DNA of 64,000 nt from an uncultured Bacteroides sp. (GTDB lineage: Bacteria > Bacteroidota > Bacteroidia > Bacteroidales > Bacteroidaceae), in contig CABUKU010000018.1 of the NCBI GenBank assembly GCA_902492205.1, positions 1 to 64,000 of the forward strand. The letters are read 5' to 3'. The notes below the pieces were generated by a model, which was not told where the DNA came from, did not search any database, and saw only the letters and a list, made by a program, of their open reading frames with translations. Both the position numbers and the translations under genes were made by a program. Below, piece by piece: positions 25,496 through 33,139 of this stretch. Position 1 is the stretch's first letter. Each line of letters starts with the position of its first letter.

Positions 25496-26206
25496 TTATT
25501 TCCAGAGCTTTTCTTCTTGTTCCAATACTTTGCAGAGATAGTCGAAAGCATGTCCGAAAGAGAGTGAATCTCCTTGTATCATGGCTTTTCCCAGTAAGTA
25601 GCTGATAGCTGCTTTCTTGCCATTCTCGAAAGTGAGATGGGTGTAGTAACACGCAAGTGTCAGGTATTCTTTAGCTTCGATTTCCGATAAATATCCGGCT
25701 TCGAAAGCAAAGCGTCCGACGGTAATCATTTTTCCCATGTCCCAACATAAGATGCCGTTTTTCATATCGGATTCCTCAAACATAAGAATACTTTTTTCCT
25801 TGAATCGTGGCAGGCTGTTGATAAGATTATCGGCGCATGTTTGCATCTTCTCCGTGGCTATTAGTTTCTTGTTTATCAATGTTCGCATGGATTTGTGGTC
25901 TTTGGTGGCAAGATACATGGGAAGTAATATCTCATAAAGCCATCTGTTTCCGTAATTATGCAGGTTTTCCAGTTGTTGGATAGCTGTATTTCTGTTTGTC
26001 ACTTGAAAACATTGCGCGAGGATTTTTGTTATATGCGATGAGTCAATGTTAGTGGGGCGCATCACTGTCGTACTGAATTCTCTCGTTCCTGTGAATAGGC
26101 AGGAGCAAAGATCTATTTCCAGTTCGGCATTAATAGGCAGAATAACTTCTTCTTTATTGTTCCGTCCTTTTATAACATTCCAAAATTGCCTGAATGAATC
26201 GGTCAT
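25496..26206 (-). CDS. probable DUF1266 protein
   Basis: A 236-residue cytoplasmic helical protein. The stretch CWDMGKMITVGRFAFEAGYL followed by SEIEAKEYL matches the conserved core of DUF1266 (WDxxR, Gly-Tyr-Leu/Ile-Ser, Glu-Ala). The family has no assigned reaction; some members occur near toxin/immunity genes, but nothing here shows such a context. The gene converges on the amidase and its start codon adjoins a structured intergenic stretch. Confidence 0.6.
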   Translation of the reverse strand: MTDSFRQFWNVIKGRNNKEEVILPINAELEIDLCSCLFTGTREFSTTVMRPTNIDSSHITKILAQCFQVTNRNTAIQQLENLHNYGNRWLYEILLPMYLATKDHKSMRTLINKKLIATEKMQTCADNLINSLPRFKEKSILMFEESDMKNGILCWDMGKMITVGRFAFEAGYLSEIEAKEYLTLACYYTHLTFENGKKAAISYLLGKAMIQGDSLSFGHAFDYLCKVLEQEEKLWK

Positions 26207-26230
26207 ATCTTTGTAATTTCATATAAAAAG

Positions 26231-26420
26231 AAGTGTGAGCACTGTCCATTTATACTTCCAACGAGTTCTCGACCAACTTGATACATAGCATAAATAACAG
26301 TCTCACACTTTGCTTCATATATATCGAAAAAGATATATACACCCTCAAAGTGAAGCATCTGTTTATTTATTACCGGCGTATCATAATTGAAGTGTCGAGT
26401 TTCGTTGAACGTGTAATAAA
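26231..26420. other. intergenic stretch with nested inverted repeats
   Basis: The 383 bases between the DUF1266 gene and metA contain three nested pairings. AAGTGTGAGcACTGT (26231-26245) pairs with ACAGTCTCACACTT (26297-26310) with one bulged base. TGCTTCA near 26322 pairs with TGAAGCA near 26361, enclosing ATATATAT/ATATATA. CAACGAGTTCTCGAC (26259-26273) is nearly complementary to GTCGAGTTTCGTTG (26394-26407). A plus-strand TATCTTTG at 26206-26213 could transcribe it. This may be a small structured RNA or a decayed element; no known riboswitch fits. Confidence 0.35.
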
Positions 26421-26536
26421 AACAGTGTCCTCTGATTTCGTTTTACCGCCTATTGAGTTAGGTATGTAAAATCGTTGGCAAATATAATTACTTCTTACTT
26501 ATAAAATAATAAAATGACAGGAAAAGTTTAAAATTC

Positions 26537-26567
26537 TTCGCCGTCTCTCATTGTTTTATTAATTTTG
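26537..26567 (+). promoter_or_regulatory. metA promoter
   Basis: TAATTTTG (26560-26567) matches TAnnTTTG; the -33 region 19 bases upstream is TTCG, a weak match. The expected start leaves a very short leader before the AAAGGAG ribosome site (26578-26584) and the ATG at 26590. Confidence 0.5.
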
Positions 26568-26589
26568 CACCTTATTAAAGGAGAATAGT

Positions 26590-27507
26590 ATGCCGTTAAA
26601 TTTACCTGATAAACTACCTGCGATTGAACTGTTGAAAGAAGAAAACATCTTCGTAATAGATAATTCGCGCGCTACGCAGCAGGATATTCGTCCGCTGAAG
26701 ATAGTGATTCTGAACCTGATGCCGTTAAAGATAACAACCGAGACAGATCTTATCCGTCTGCTGTCAAACACCCCTTTGCAGTTGGAAATCTCTTTTATGA
26801 AAATAAAGAGCCACACTTCGAAGAATACTCCGGTGGAACACATGAAAGCGTTCTATGAGGACTTTGACAAGATGAAACATGAGAAGTATGACGGTATGAT
26901 TGTAACCGGTGCACCTGTGGAACAGATGGATTTTGAAGAGGTTACTTATTGGGATGAGATAACAGAGATATTCGATTGGGCAAGGACACATGTCACTTCC
27001 ACTTTGTATATCTGTTGGGCTGCACAAGCGGGATTGTATCATTTCTATGGCGTACCTAAATATCCGTTGGATAAGAAAATGTTTGGAATCTTTGAACATA
27101 AAGTGCTCGATCCTCTTCAACTTATTTTCCGTGGGTTCGATGATGTTTTCTTCGCTCCCCATAGCCGTCACACCGAAGTGCATAAGGAAGATATGTTGAA
27201 AGTACCCGAGTTGAAAGTTCTTGCCGAGAGTGATGAGGCAGGTGTTTATCTGGCTATGGCTCGGGGAGGACGTGAGTTGTTTGTAACCGGGCATTCCGAA
27301 TATTCACCTTATACGCTCGATGGAGAGTATCGTCGTGATCGTGATAAAGGGCTTCCCATTGAGCTGCCTCGCAACTATTATAGAGATAATGATCCGGACA
27401 AAGGACCGTTGGTACGTTGGAGGGGGCATGGCAACCTGTTGTTCACTAACTGGTTGAACTACTATGTATATCAGGAGACTCCATATAATATTAATGACAT
27501 TGTATAA
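26590..27507 (+). CDS. metA: homoserine O-acyltransferase (predicted O-acetyltransferase)
   Basis: A 305-residue MetA-family enzyme that acylates homoserine at the start of methionine synthesis. The catalytic residues sit at canonical positions: Cys142 (YICWAAQAG), His235 and Glu237 (TGHSEYS). Residue 111 is Glu (VTGAPVEQMDF). In this family Glu111 goes with acetyl-CoA use (Bacillus cereus type) and Gly111 with succinyl-CoA use (E. coli), so O-acetylhomoserine is the predicted product despite the metA name. It has a good Shine-Dalgarno site and is followed by the U32 gene 15 bases later. Confidence 0.95.
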   Translation: MPLNLPDKLPAIELLKEENIFVIDNSRATQQDIRPLKIVILNLMPLKITTETDLIRLLSNTPLQLEISFMKIKSHTSKNTPVEHMKAFYEDFDKMKHEKYDGMIVTGAPVEQMDFEEVTYWDEITEIFDWARTHVTSTLYICWAAQAGLYHFYGVPKYPLDKKMFGIFEHKVLDPLQLIFRGFDDVFFAPHSRHTEVHKEDMLKVPELKVLAESDEAGVYLAMARGGRELFVTGHSEYSPYTLDGEYRRDRDKGLPIELPRNYYRDNDPDKGPLVRWRGHGNLLFTNWLNYYVYQETPYNINDIV

Positions 27508-27522
27508 GCGGGGAATAAGAAT

Positions 27523-29349
27523 TTGATAACGAAACGAAAGATAGAATTACTGGCTCCTGCCAAGAATCTTGAATGTGGGATAGAAGCCATCAACCACGGA
27601 GCAGATGCCGTGTATATCGGTGCGCCGAAGTTTGGAGCACGTGCTGCTGCGGGAAACTCTCTTGAAGATATTGCCGCCTTGGTGGAATATGCTCATCTCT
27701 ATAATGCAAGGATTTATGTAACTGTCAATACCATTTTGAAAGATGAGGAATTGAAAGAAACGGAAGAAATGGTGTGGGAGCTTTACCGTGCAGGTGTAGA
27801 TGCGTTGATTGTGCAGGATATGGCTTTGTTGGAAATGAATCTTCCGCCCATTCCGCTTCATGCCAGTACGCAGACCGATAACCGTACACCCGAAAAAGTA
27901 AAGTTCCTTGCAGATGCAGGTTTTGACCAAGTGGTTCTTGCCCGTGAGCTTTCTTTACGCCAGATTAAAAAGATACATGAGGAATGCGATGTGCCTTTGG
28001 AAGTCTTTGTGCACGGGGCTCTTTGTGTAAGTTATAGCGGACAATGTTATGTAAGTCAGGCAAACTTCGGGCGCAGTGCCAATAGGGGAGAGTGTGCCCA
28101 GTTCTGCCGTTTGCCGTTCACTATGGTGGACGCTGAAGGCAAAGTCATAGCAAAAGATAAACATTTGCTTTCCTTGAAAGACTTGAATCAAAGTGAAGTG
28201 CTCGAACAACTGCTGGATGCCGGTGCAAGTTCGTTGAAGATAGAAGGAAGATTGAAAGATGTGTCTTATGTGAAGAATGTTACTGCATACTATCGCAAGA
28301 AACTGGACACTATCTTTGCCCGCCGTCCCGAATACGCACGTGCTTCTTCAGGAACTTGCCGGTATGAGTTTACTCCACAGTTGGATAAAAGTTTCAGTCG
28401 TGGTTCAACAAGCTATTTCCTTTTCGACCGTTCTAAGGATATATTCTCGTTCGATACTCCTAAGTCGCTAGGCGAGGAAATGGGGACGGTGAAAGAGATT
28501 CGTGGTAATTATCTTACCGTAGCCGGATTGAAGTCTTTTAATAATGGAGACGGTGCTTGCTTTATTGATGAAACGGGCAAATTGAAGGGCTTCCGTATAA
28601 ACAGGGTGGAGAACAATAAACTGTTTCCACTGGAGATGCCGAAAGTAAAACCTCGTACGGTTCTTTATCGCAATTTCGATCAGGAATTCGATAAACTAAT
28701 GTCCCGCAAGTCGGCGGAACGAAAGATTGCTGTCAGTATTTTATTGACAGAGAATAACTTCGGTTTCACTCTTTCGTTAACCGATGAAGATGATAACAAT
28801 GTGAGCGTAACGTTGCCAAGAGAGAAAGAACAGGCACGTACTCCGCAAACAGATAACCTGAAGAATCAACTTGCCAAGTTAGGGAATACTCCCTTTGAAG
28901 CTGAAGAAATAGTTATTGAATTTACCGATAATTGGTTTATTCCCGCTTCTGTGTTGGCAGATTTCCGCCGCACGGCTGTGGATAAGTTATTACAGGCAAG
29001 AAAGATAAATTATCGTCGTAAGCTGATTAAGTTAAAGAAAACTTCTCATGTTTTCCCTCAGCCGCAACTCACTTATCTGGGTAATGTGATGAATGCTCCT
29101 GCTGCTAGTTTTTACAGGGAACACGGAGTTCAGCAAATAGCTCCTGCCTACGAAAAGTCTCCTGTGGAAGAAGCTGTTCTCATGTTCTGCAAGCACTGCC
29201 TGCGTTACAGCATGGGGTGGTGTCCCACTTTCCAGAAAGGAAAGTCTCCTTATAAAGAACCTTATTATCTGGTGACCAGCGATAATAAACGTTTCCGCTT
29301 GAAATTCGATTGCAGAAAGTGTGAAATGCAAGTGATAAATGAAGGGTAA
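27523..29349 (+). CDS. U32-family protein, RlhA/TrhP-like RNA hydroxylation enzyme
   Basis: A 608-residue U32 protein, long annotated as a collagenase-like peptidase. The N-terminal KIELLAPAKNLECGIEAINH and GADAVYIGAPKFGARA and the Cys-rich SGQCYVSQANFGRSANRG, then ECAQFCRLPF, are family signatures. E. coli members RlhA and TrhP hydroxylate a 23S rRNA cytidine and tRNA wobble uridine. The extended C-terminus with CKHCLRYSMGWCPTF and FDCRKCEM resembles the longer RlhA type. Translation seems to begin at a TTG (27523) behind GGGGAATAAGAA, because conserved sequence starts at once. It overlaps the next gene by 11 bases. Confidence 0.85.
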   Translation: MITKRKIELLAPAKNLECGIEAINHGADAVYIGAPKFGARAAAGNSLEDIAALVEYAHLYNARIYVTVNTILKDEELKETEEMVWELYRAGVDALIVQDMALLEMNLPPIPLHASTQTDNRTPEKVKFLADAGFDQVVLARELSLRQIKKIHEECDVPLEVFVHGALCVSYSGQCYVSQANFGRSANRGECAQFCRLPFTMVDAEGKVIAKDKHLLSLKDLNQSEVLEQLLDAGASSLKIEGRLKDVSYVKNVTAYYRKKLDTIFARRPEYARASSGTCRYEFTPQLDKSFSRGSTSYFLFDRSKDIFSFDTPKSLGEEMGTVKEIRGNYLTVAGLKSFNNGDGACFIDETGKLKGFRINRVENNKLFPLEMPKVKPRTVLYRNFDQEFDKLMSRKSAERKIAVSILLTENNFGFTLSLTDEDDNNVSVTLPREKEQARTPQTDNLKNQLAKLGNTPFEAEEIVIEFTDNWFIPASVLADFRRTAVDKLLQARKINYRRKLIKLKKTSHVFPQPQLTYLGNVMNAPAASFYREHGVQQIAPAYEKSPVEEAVLMFCKHCLRYSMGWCPTFQKGKSPYKEPYYLVTSDNKRFRLKFDCRKCEMQVINEG

Positions 29350-30298
29350 ATGGAGCATATTGTTTTTATTGGTTATGGTATTGGCTTCCTGCCATTACCC
29401 TCGTCCCGATATGTCATCATGGGATATTCCACAAAAAACAAAGGATTCGCTTAACTATCTTGCCGAACACCATTACACGCTCAATGCAAACTTTTTGGTT
29501 CGTTCCGATTCCATTGCCTTGGAACAGCTCCCTGTGAAAGATACTTATAAGAGTGTGTTTCATGGCGACCGTTTGGTGGTGGCGGAATTTATGACACAGC
29601 CCGGAGATAGCATTGATTCTTTATGGGTAAAGGTGGCGCGCGATCAAGACACACAAGGGTGGATCAGAGAATCAGAGTTATTGCAGCAAGTTGTTCCCAC
29701 CGATTCCATTTCCCAGTTCATTTACTTATTCAGCGACACACATGCTGTTTATTTCTTGTTGATATTCATCGTCTTTGCCTTGTTCTACTTATTCCGGGCA
29801 ATAAGGAAGAAGAAGTTGCAATTGGTATATTTCAATGATATTGACAGTATATTCCCTTTGTTACTGTGTATGTTAATGGCTTTTTCTGCCACGCTTTATG
29901 AAAGTATGCAAATATTTGTGCCCGATACTTGGGAACATTATTATTTCAATCCCCATCTCAGCCCTTTCAAGCTTCCTTTTATTCTCGGAGTATTTGTTGC
30001 CGGTCTTTGGCTGATTATAGTAGTGGCTCTTGCCATGCTCGAAGATTTGTTCCGTCAGGTTAATGTGGCTACTGCATTCTTTTACTTGTTGGGATTGAGT
30101 TCGGTTTGTATATTCATCTACCTTTTCTTTACCTTCACAGTCTATTTATATGTGGGTTATTTATTCTTTGCCTTGTTCATTTTTATCTGTTGCAAGAGAT
30201 TGAAGCGGGGGACTTCTTATAAATACCGTTGCGGCAAATGTGGTGCGAAGCTTCGTGAAAAAGGAGAGTGCCCTTACTGTGGAGCTATAAACCATTGA
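29339..30298 (+). CDS. membrane lipoprotein with C-terminal zinc ribbon
   Basis: A 319-residue protein starting inside the end of the U32 gene. It has a lipoprotein-like signal (LVMVLASCHYPRPD, Cys18), a soluble extracytoplasmic part with an SH3-like feel (WVKVARDQDTQGWIRESEL), four or five hydrophobic spans (about residues 133-290) and a C-terminal zinc ribbon (CGKCGAKLREKGECPYCG). No named family recognised. The overlap suggests coupled expression with the U32 enzyme; the functional link is unknown. Confidence 0.7.
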   Translation: MKGKWSILFLLVMVLASCHYPRPDMSSWDIPQKTKDSLNYLAEHHYTLNANFLVRSDSIALEQLPVKDTYKSVFHGDRLVVAEFMTQPGDSIDSLWVKVARDQDTQGWIRESELLQQVVPTDSISQFIYLFSDTHAVYFLLIFIVFALFYLFRAIRKKKLQLVYFNDIDSIFPLLLCMLMAFSATLYESMQIFVPDTWEHYYFNPHLSPFKLPFILGVFVAGLWLIIVVALAMLEDLFRQVNVATAFFYLLGLSSVCIFIYLFFTFTVYLYVGYLFFALFIFICCKRLKRGTSYKYRCGKCGAKLREKGECPYCGAINH

Positions 30299-30349
30299 GA
30301 AACAGCAATTTTTTACCTACAGGTAAATGCTCAACTACTACTGAATAAA

Positions 30350-30380
30350 AACAGGACTACTACGGAGTAGAAGCCCTGTT
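30350..30380. terminator. hairpin between convergent genes
   Basis: AACAGG (30350-30355) pairs with CCTGTT (30375-30380), continuing inward with mismatches over CTACTAC/TAGAAG. A second small hairpin GGTAGTTCGGAAACTACC follows at 30388-30405. Both lie between the zinc-ribbon gene and the TonB receptor gene and may serve both directions. Confidence 0.5.
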
Positions 30381-30420
30381 ACTACGTGGTAGTTCGGAAA
30401 CTACCTTTATTGCTTGTTTT

Positions 30421-32820
30421 TTAGAACCTATATCTGACGTCTACTCCAAAGTGGACAGGTTTTCCTTTCTGCATGAATCCGGCTTTATCTGCCATTGTTC
30501 TATCCGCGTCAATAGTCTCGAAGTAGAAAGTAGAATAACTTTTGTTTAGGAGATTCTGTCCCCATACACTTATATTCAGATTCTGGAAGTTAACACCCAC
30601 ACTGGCATTCAATGTTCCATAAAAGTCTTGTGAAACGTCATTGCTTTCGGTATAGTATATTTTTCCTGCACCACAATAGTTGGCATTTAATGTAATGTCT
30701 TTTATGGCTGAGCGGTTAAGACGGAATACATATTCTCCACCCACATTCAATGTGTTTTGTGGAACAAGGGGAACGTAATTGCCGGAATAATCAATATCAT
30801 TTTCTTCCGAATTCTTGCTGTTTGTTTGGTAGTCTTTGAATTTGGCATTTGTGTAGCCATAAGCCGCATTGATACTGAAAGCATCGGTAATGCTTGCGCG
30901 TAATGCTACCTCGGCACCGATACTTCGGCTCTTTCCTGCATTGACTGTCATTCGGCCTAATCCGGTGTTGGCAAAGCGTGCTACTTGCTGGTCGCGTGTG
31001 TCCATGTAGAAAGCCGATAAGTCCAGCCACAGCTTTTTGTCAAATAAGGTAAGATGAGAACCTATTTCGTAGTTCCAACTGTATTCGGGTTTATAGACGG
31101 TGCTTTCTTCTACACTTAAAACATTTTTTTGTGCAGGCATCATCGTACTTAACATTTTTCTTGCGGCTTCTTCTGTTATATTCATCATGTTAGCCATAAT
31201 GGGAACAACGGCATCCACAGTTTCACTCATCATGCTGTTTTGTAAAGAAGCAGTGGTCAGGTCTGAGAACATCTGTACATTGTAACCGCCTGAACGGTAT
31301 CCTCTTGCTACAGATGCATAGATATTGTTTTGATTGCTGAATTCATATTTGAGAGCAAACTTAGGGAGTAACTGCCAGTAATCATTGTCTGTTTTTCCTT
31401 TGAATTTGATATTGCTTTGGAGGTTTGGTACATTGACTCCCATTTTAGACATTGAAAAGCCATATCCGATGTTTGTTTCCGAATCATAGTCAAAGTAATT
31501 CTTTTCATAATCCAAGCGTAAACCAACGGTCAGAGACAGTCCTTTGGTAAAAAGATTATTGAAAGTAGATTGATGATAAAGTGCAGCGCTTGCAACGGGA
31601 GTTTTAAACTTACCTGTTGTTAGCATATGATCATCGTTAAATGTGAGTTTCATTTCGGGTGCACGCGGAACTTCCATTGATTTGTTAATCATATCTTCCA
31701 TCATCTTCATCCCATCTGCTTTGAAAGTTACAGGTCCATCGGTGTTAAGTGCCTGATAGAATCCGAAAGCTCCGGCTACCCATTGCCAATTCCCGGAGGA
31801 AGTCCCTTTGAAAGTAATTTCTTCCGTTATGGCATTAAGCTTCTGTGCTTGAGACATGGTATAGACACTTTTCGGTGTAAAGTCTTGGTCGAGAGTCATT
31901 CTGTCTTTTAAATGCTGATAACCTGTCACTGCACTCAATGTATATCCATTGCCTTGATATTCAACGTTGAGGCTTGTGTTGAGTAAACTTCTCCAATATC
32001 CGCTTTTGTCGTTGTAGTTGACAGGTGCGATATTTCCGGTAGCCTTATCATAAGCTCCATAAGCATACCCGCCTTGGTCACTGTATTCGTAACCTATGTT
32101 TAAATCGAATTTCAAATTAGGCTTAGGTAACCAGATTGCCCGGACACGTCCGCCTCCCGCATCCAGCGGATCTATTTTCTTTCCGTCTGCCTGATTGGTG
32201 AAGTATCCCCCTTCATGTTGGTAGAAACCTCCTGCGGAGAAAGCGAACTTCTCGTTTACACGGTGATACTTGGTTACACTTGCATTATAGTTGTTATAAG
32301 TACCTGCACCGAGTTTTATGTCTGTTCCCTGATAGGTGAAGGGGGAACGGGTATGTACTTTTATGAGTCCTCCCATAGTGTTGCGTCCGTAAAGTGTGCC
32401 TTGCGGACCACGTAGAATATCAATACGTTCGATGTCATAGTAGTTGAAATCAAAAGCCGATTTGTCTATGTATGGAACATTGTCTACATAAAGCCCCACA
32501 GCGGGAGTATTGATACGTGCACCGATACCGCGGATATAAACAGCCGAAGTCAGCTTTGAACCATAATCCGGAATAAAGATATTAGGCACTACATTGCTGA
32601 TGCTTTTCAAGGAAGTGATTTGCTGTGCCTGCATGTCGTGTTTTGAAATTAATGACACGGATGTAGGGAGCTGGCGAAGTTTAGTATTCTCTTTTGGGGA
32701 AGCAATCACAACGATTTCTTCTATATCGACTACTTTAGTCGTGTCTTTAGGTGCAGAATTGTCTGCCCATACGGGAAATGTAGATAGTAATAAAAATAAA
32801 GCGGCATAAGTTCTTTTCAT
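30421..32820 (-). CDS. TonB-dependent outer-membrane receptor
   Basis: A 799-residue receptor. Signal peptide MKRTYAALFLLLSTFPVWA, a TonB-box-like segment (VVDIEEIVVIAS), a plug domain (RQLPTSVSLISK to GPQGTLYGRNTMGGLIKVHT) and a 22-strand barrel ending in the aromatic HFGVDVRYRF. I start at 32820 rather than at the open frame limit (32880) because the signal peptide begins there. There is no SusD partner and no CarboxypepD_reg extension, so it resembles the iron-complex or cofactor receptor type rather than a glycan importer. No ligand can be named. Confidence 0.9.
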   Translation of the reverse strand: MKRTYAALFLLLSTFPVWADNSAPKDTTKVVDIEEIVVIASPKENTKLRQLPTSVSLISKHDMQAQQITSLKSISNVVPNIFIPDYGSKLTSAVYIRGIGARINTPAVGLYVDNVPYIDKSAFDFNYYDIERIDILRGPQGTLYGRNTMGGLIKVHTRSPFTYQGTDIKLGAGTYNNYNASVTKYHRVNEKFAFSAGGFYQHEGGYFTNQADGKKIDPLDAGGGRVRAIWLPKPNLKFDLNIGYEYSDQGGYAYGAYDKATGNIAPVNYNDKSGYWRSLLNTSLNVEYQGNGYTLSAVTGYQHLKDRMTLDQDFTPKSVYTMSQAQKLNAITEEITFKGTSSGNWQWVAGAFGFYQALNTDGPVTFKADGMKMMEDMINKSMEVPRAPEMKLTFNDDHMLTTGKFKTPVASAALYHQSTFNNLFTKGLSLTVGLRLDYEKNYFDYDSETNIGYGFSMSKMGVNVPNLQSNIKFKGKTDNDYWQLLPKFALKYEFSNQNNIYASVARGYRSGGYNVQMFSDLTTASLQNSMMSETVDAVVPIMANMMNITEEAARKMLSTMMPAQKNVLSVEESTVYKPEYSWNYEIGSHLTLFDKKLWLDLSAFYMDTRDQQVARFANTGLGRMTVNAGKSRSIGAEVALRASITDAFSINAAYGYTNAKFKDYQTNSKNSEENDIDYSGNYVPLVPQNTLNVGGEYVFRLNRSAIKDITLNANYCGAGKIYYTESNDVSQDFYGTLNASVGVNFQNLNISVWGQNLLNKSYSTFYFETIDADRTMADKAGFMQKGKPVHFGVDVRYRF

Positions 32821-32904
32821 CTCTTTGCTATTATTGTTAATTTCAGTTGCAAAGAAACTGCAATTTGTTAATTCATACAATCCTCATTTATTAGGATTCT
32901 TTTA

Positions 32905-32991
32905 TTTCAAACGACTTGATGTTTTTTACAAATGACTTGACGTTTGTCGCAAATGACCTGTTGTTTGTAAAAAACATCAAGTCGTTTGAAA
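32905..32991. repeat. 28-bp perfect inverted repeat enclosing repeated AAATGACTTG units
   Basis: Bases 32905-32932 are an exact reverse complement of 32964-32991. Inside lie units at 32909 (AAACGACTTGATGTTTT), 32930 (AAATGACTTGACGTTTG) and 32951 (AAATGACCTGTTGTTTG), spaced 21 bases apart. It separates the TonB receptor from the peptidase gene and can form a strong hairpin, probably a terminator. The units match the hairpins at 24361-24438. Confidence 0.8.
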
Positions 32992-32999
32992 AAGGTTCT

Positions 33000-33033
33000 A
33001 AATCCGGTCGGCTTCATCCGTTCATCACAGCTA
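33000..33033 (-). repeat. partial copy of the LuxR gene 3' end
   Basis: ATCCGGTCGGCTTC followed directly by ATCCGTTCATCAC repeats the sequence at 35232-35263, which encodes the last residues of the LuxR-type regulator, except for a 5-base deletion (TATAT) that breaks the frame. It lies on the far side of the peptidase gene and is followed by GC-rich non-coding DNA to 33139. Confidence 0.65.
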
Positions 33034-33139
33034 TAATACACCTTTTGCCTGTTGGGCTTAACGGTATTCCATCGCCCCGAATACGCCTCGCCGGGAGCGT
33101 TCGGGCAGTTGTGGATACCGTCCGATGAGCTATCCTGAA

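Noticed and set aside
26278..26469. 63-residue plus-strand open frame upstream of metA
   Set aside because: It runs through the inverted-repeat stretch, has no ribosome site or recognisable composition, and ends before the metA promoter.
26220..26589. SAM-type riboswitch controlling metA
   Set aside because: None of the conserved SAM-I or SAM-II sequence blocks is present, and the likely metA transcript starts only about 20 bases before the ATG.
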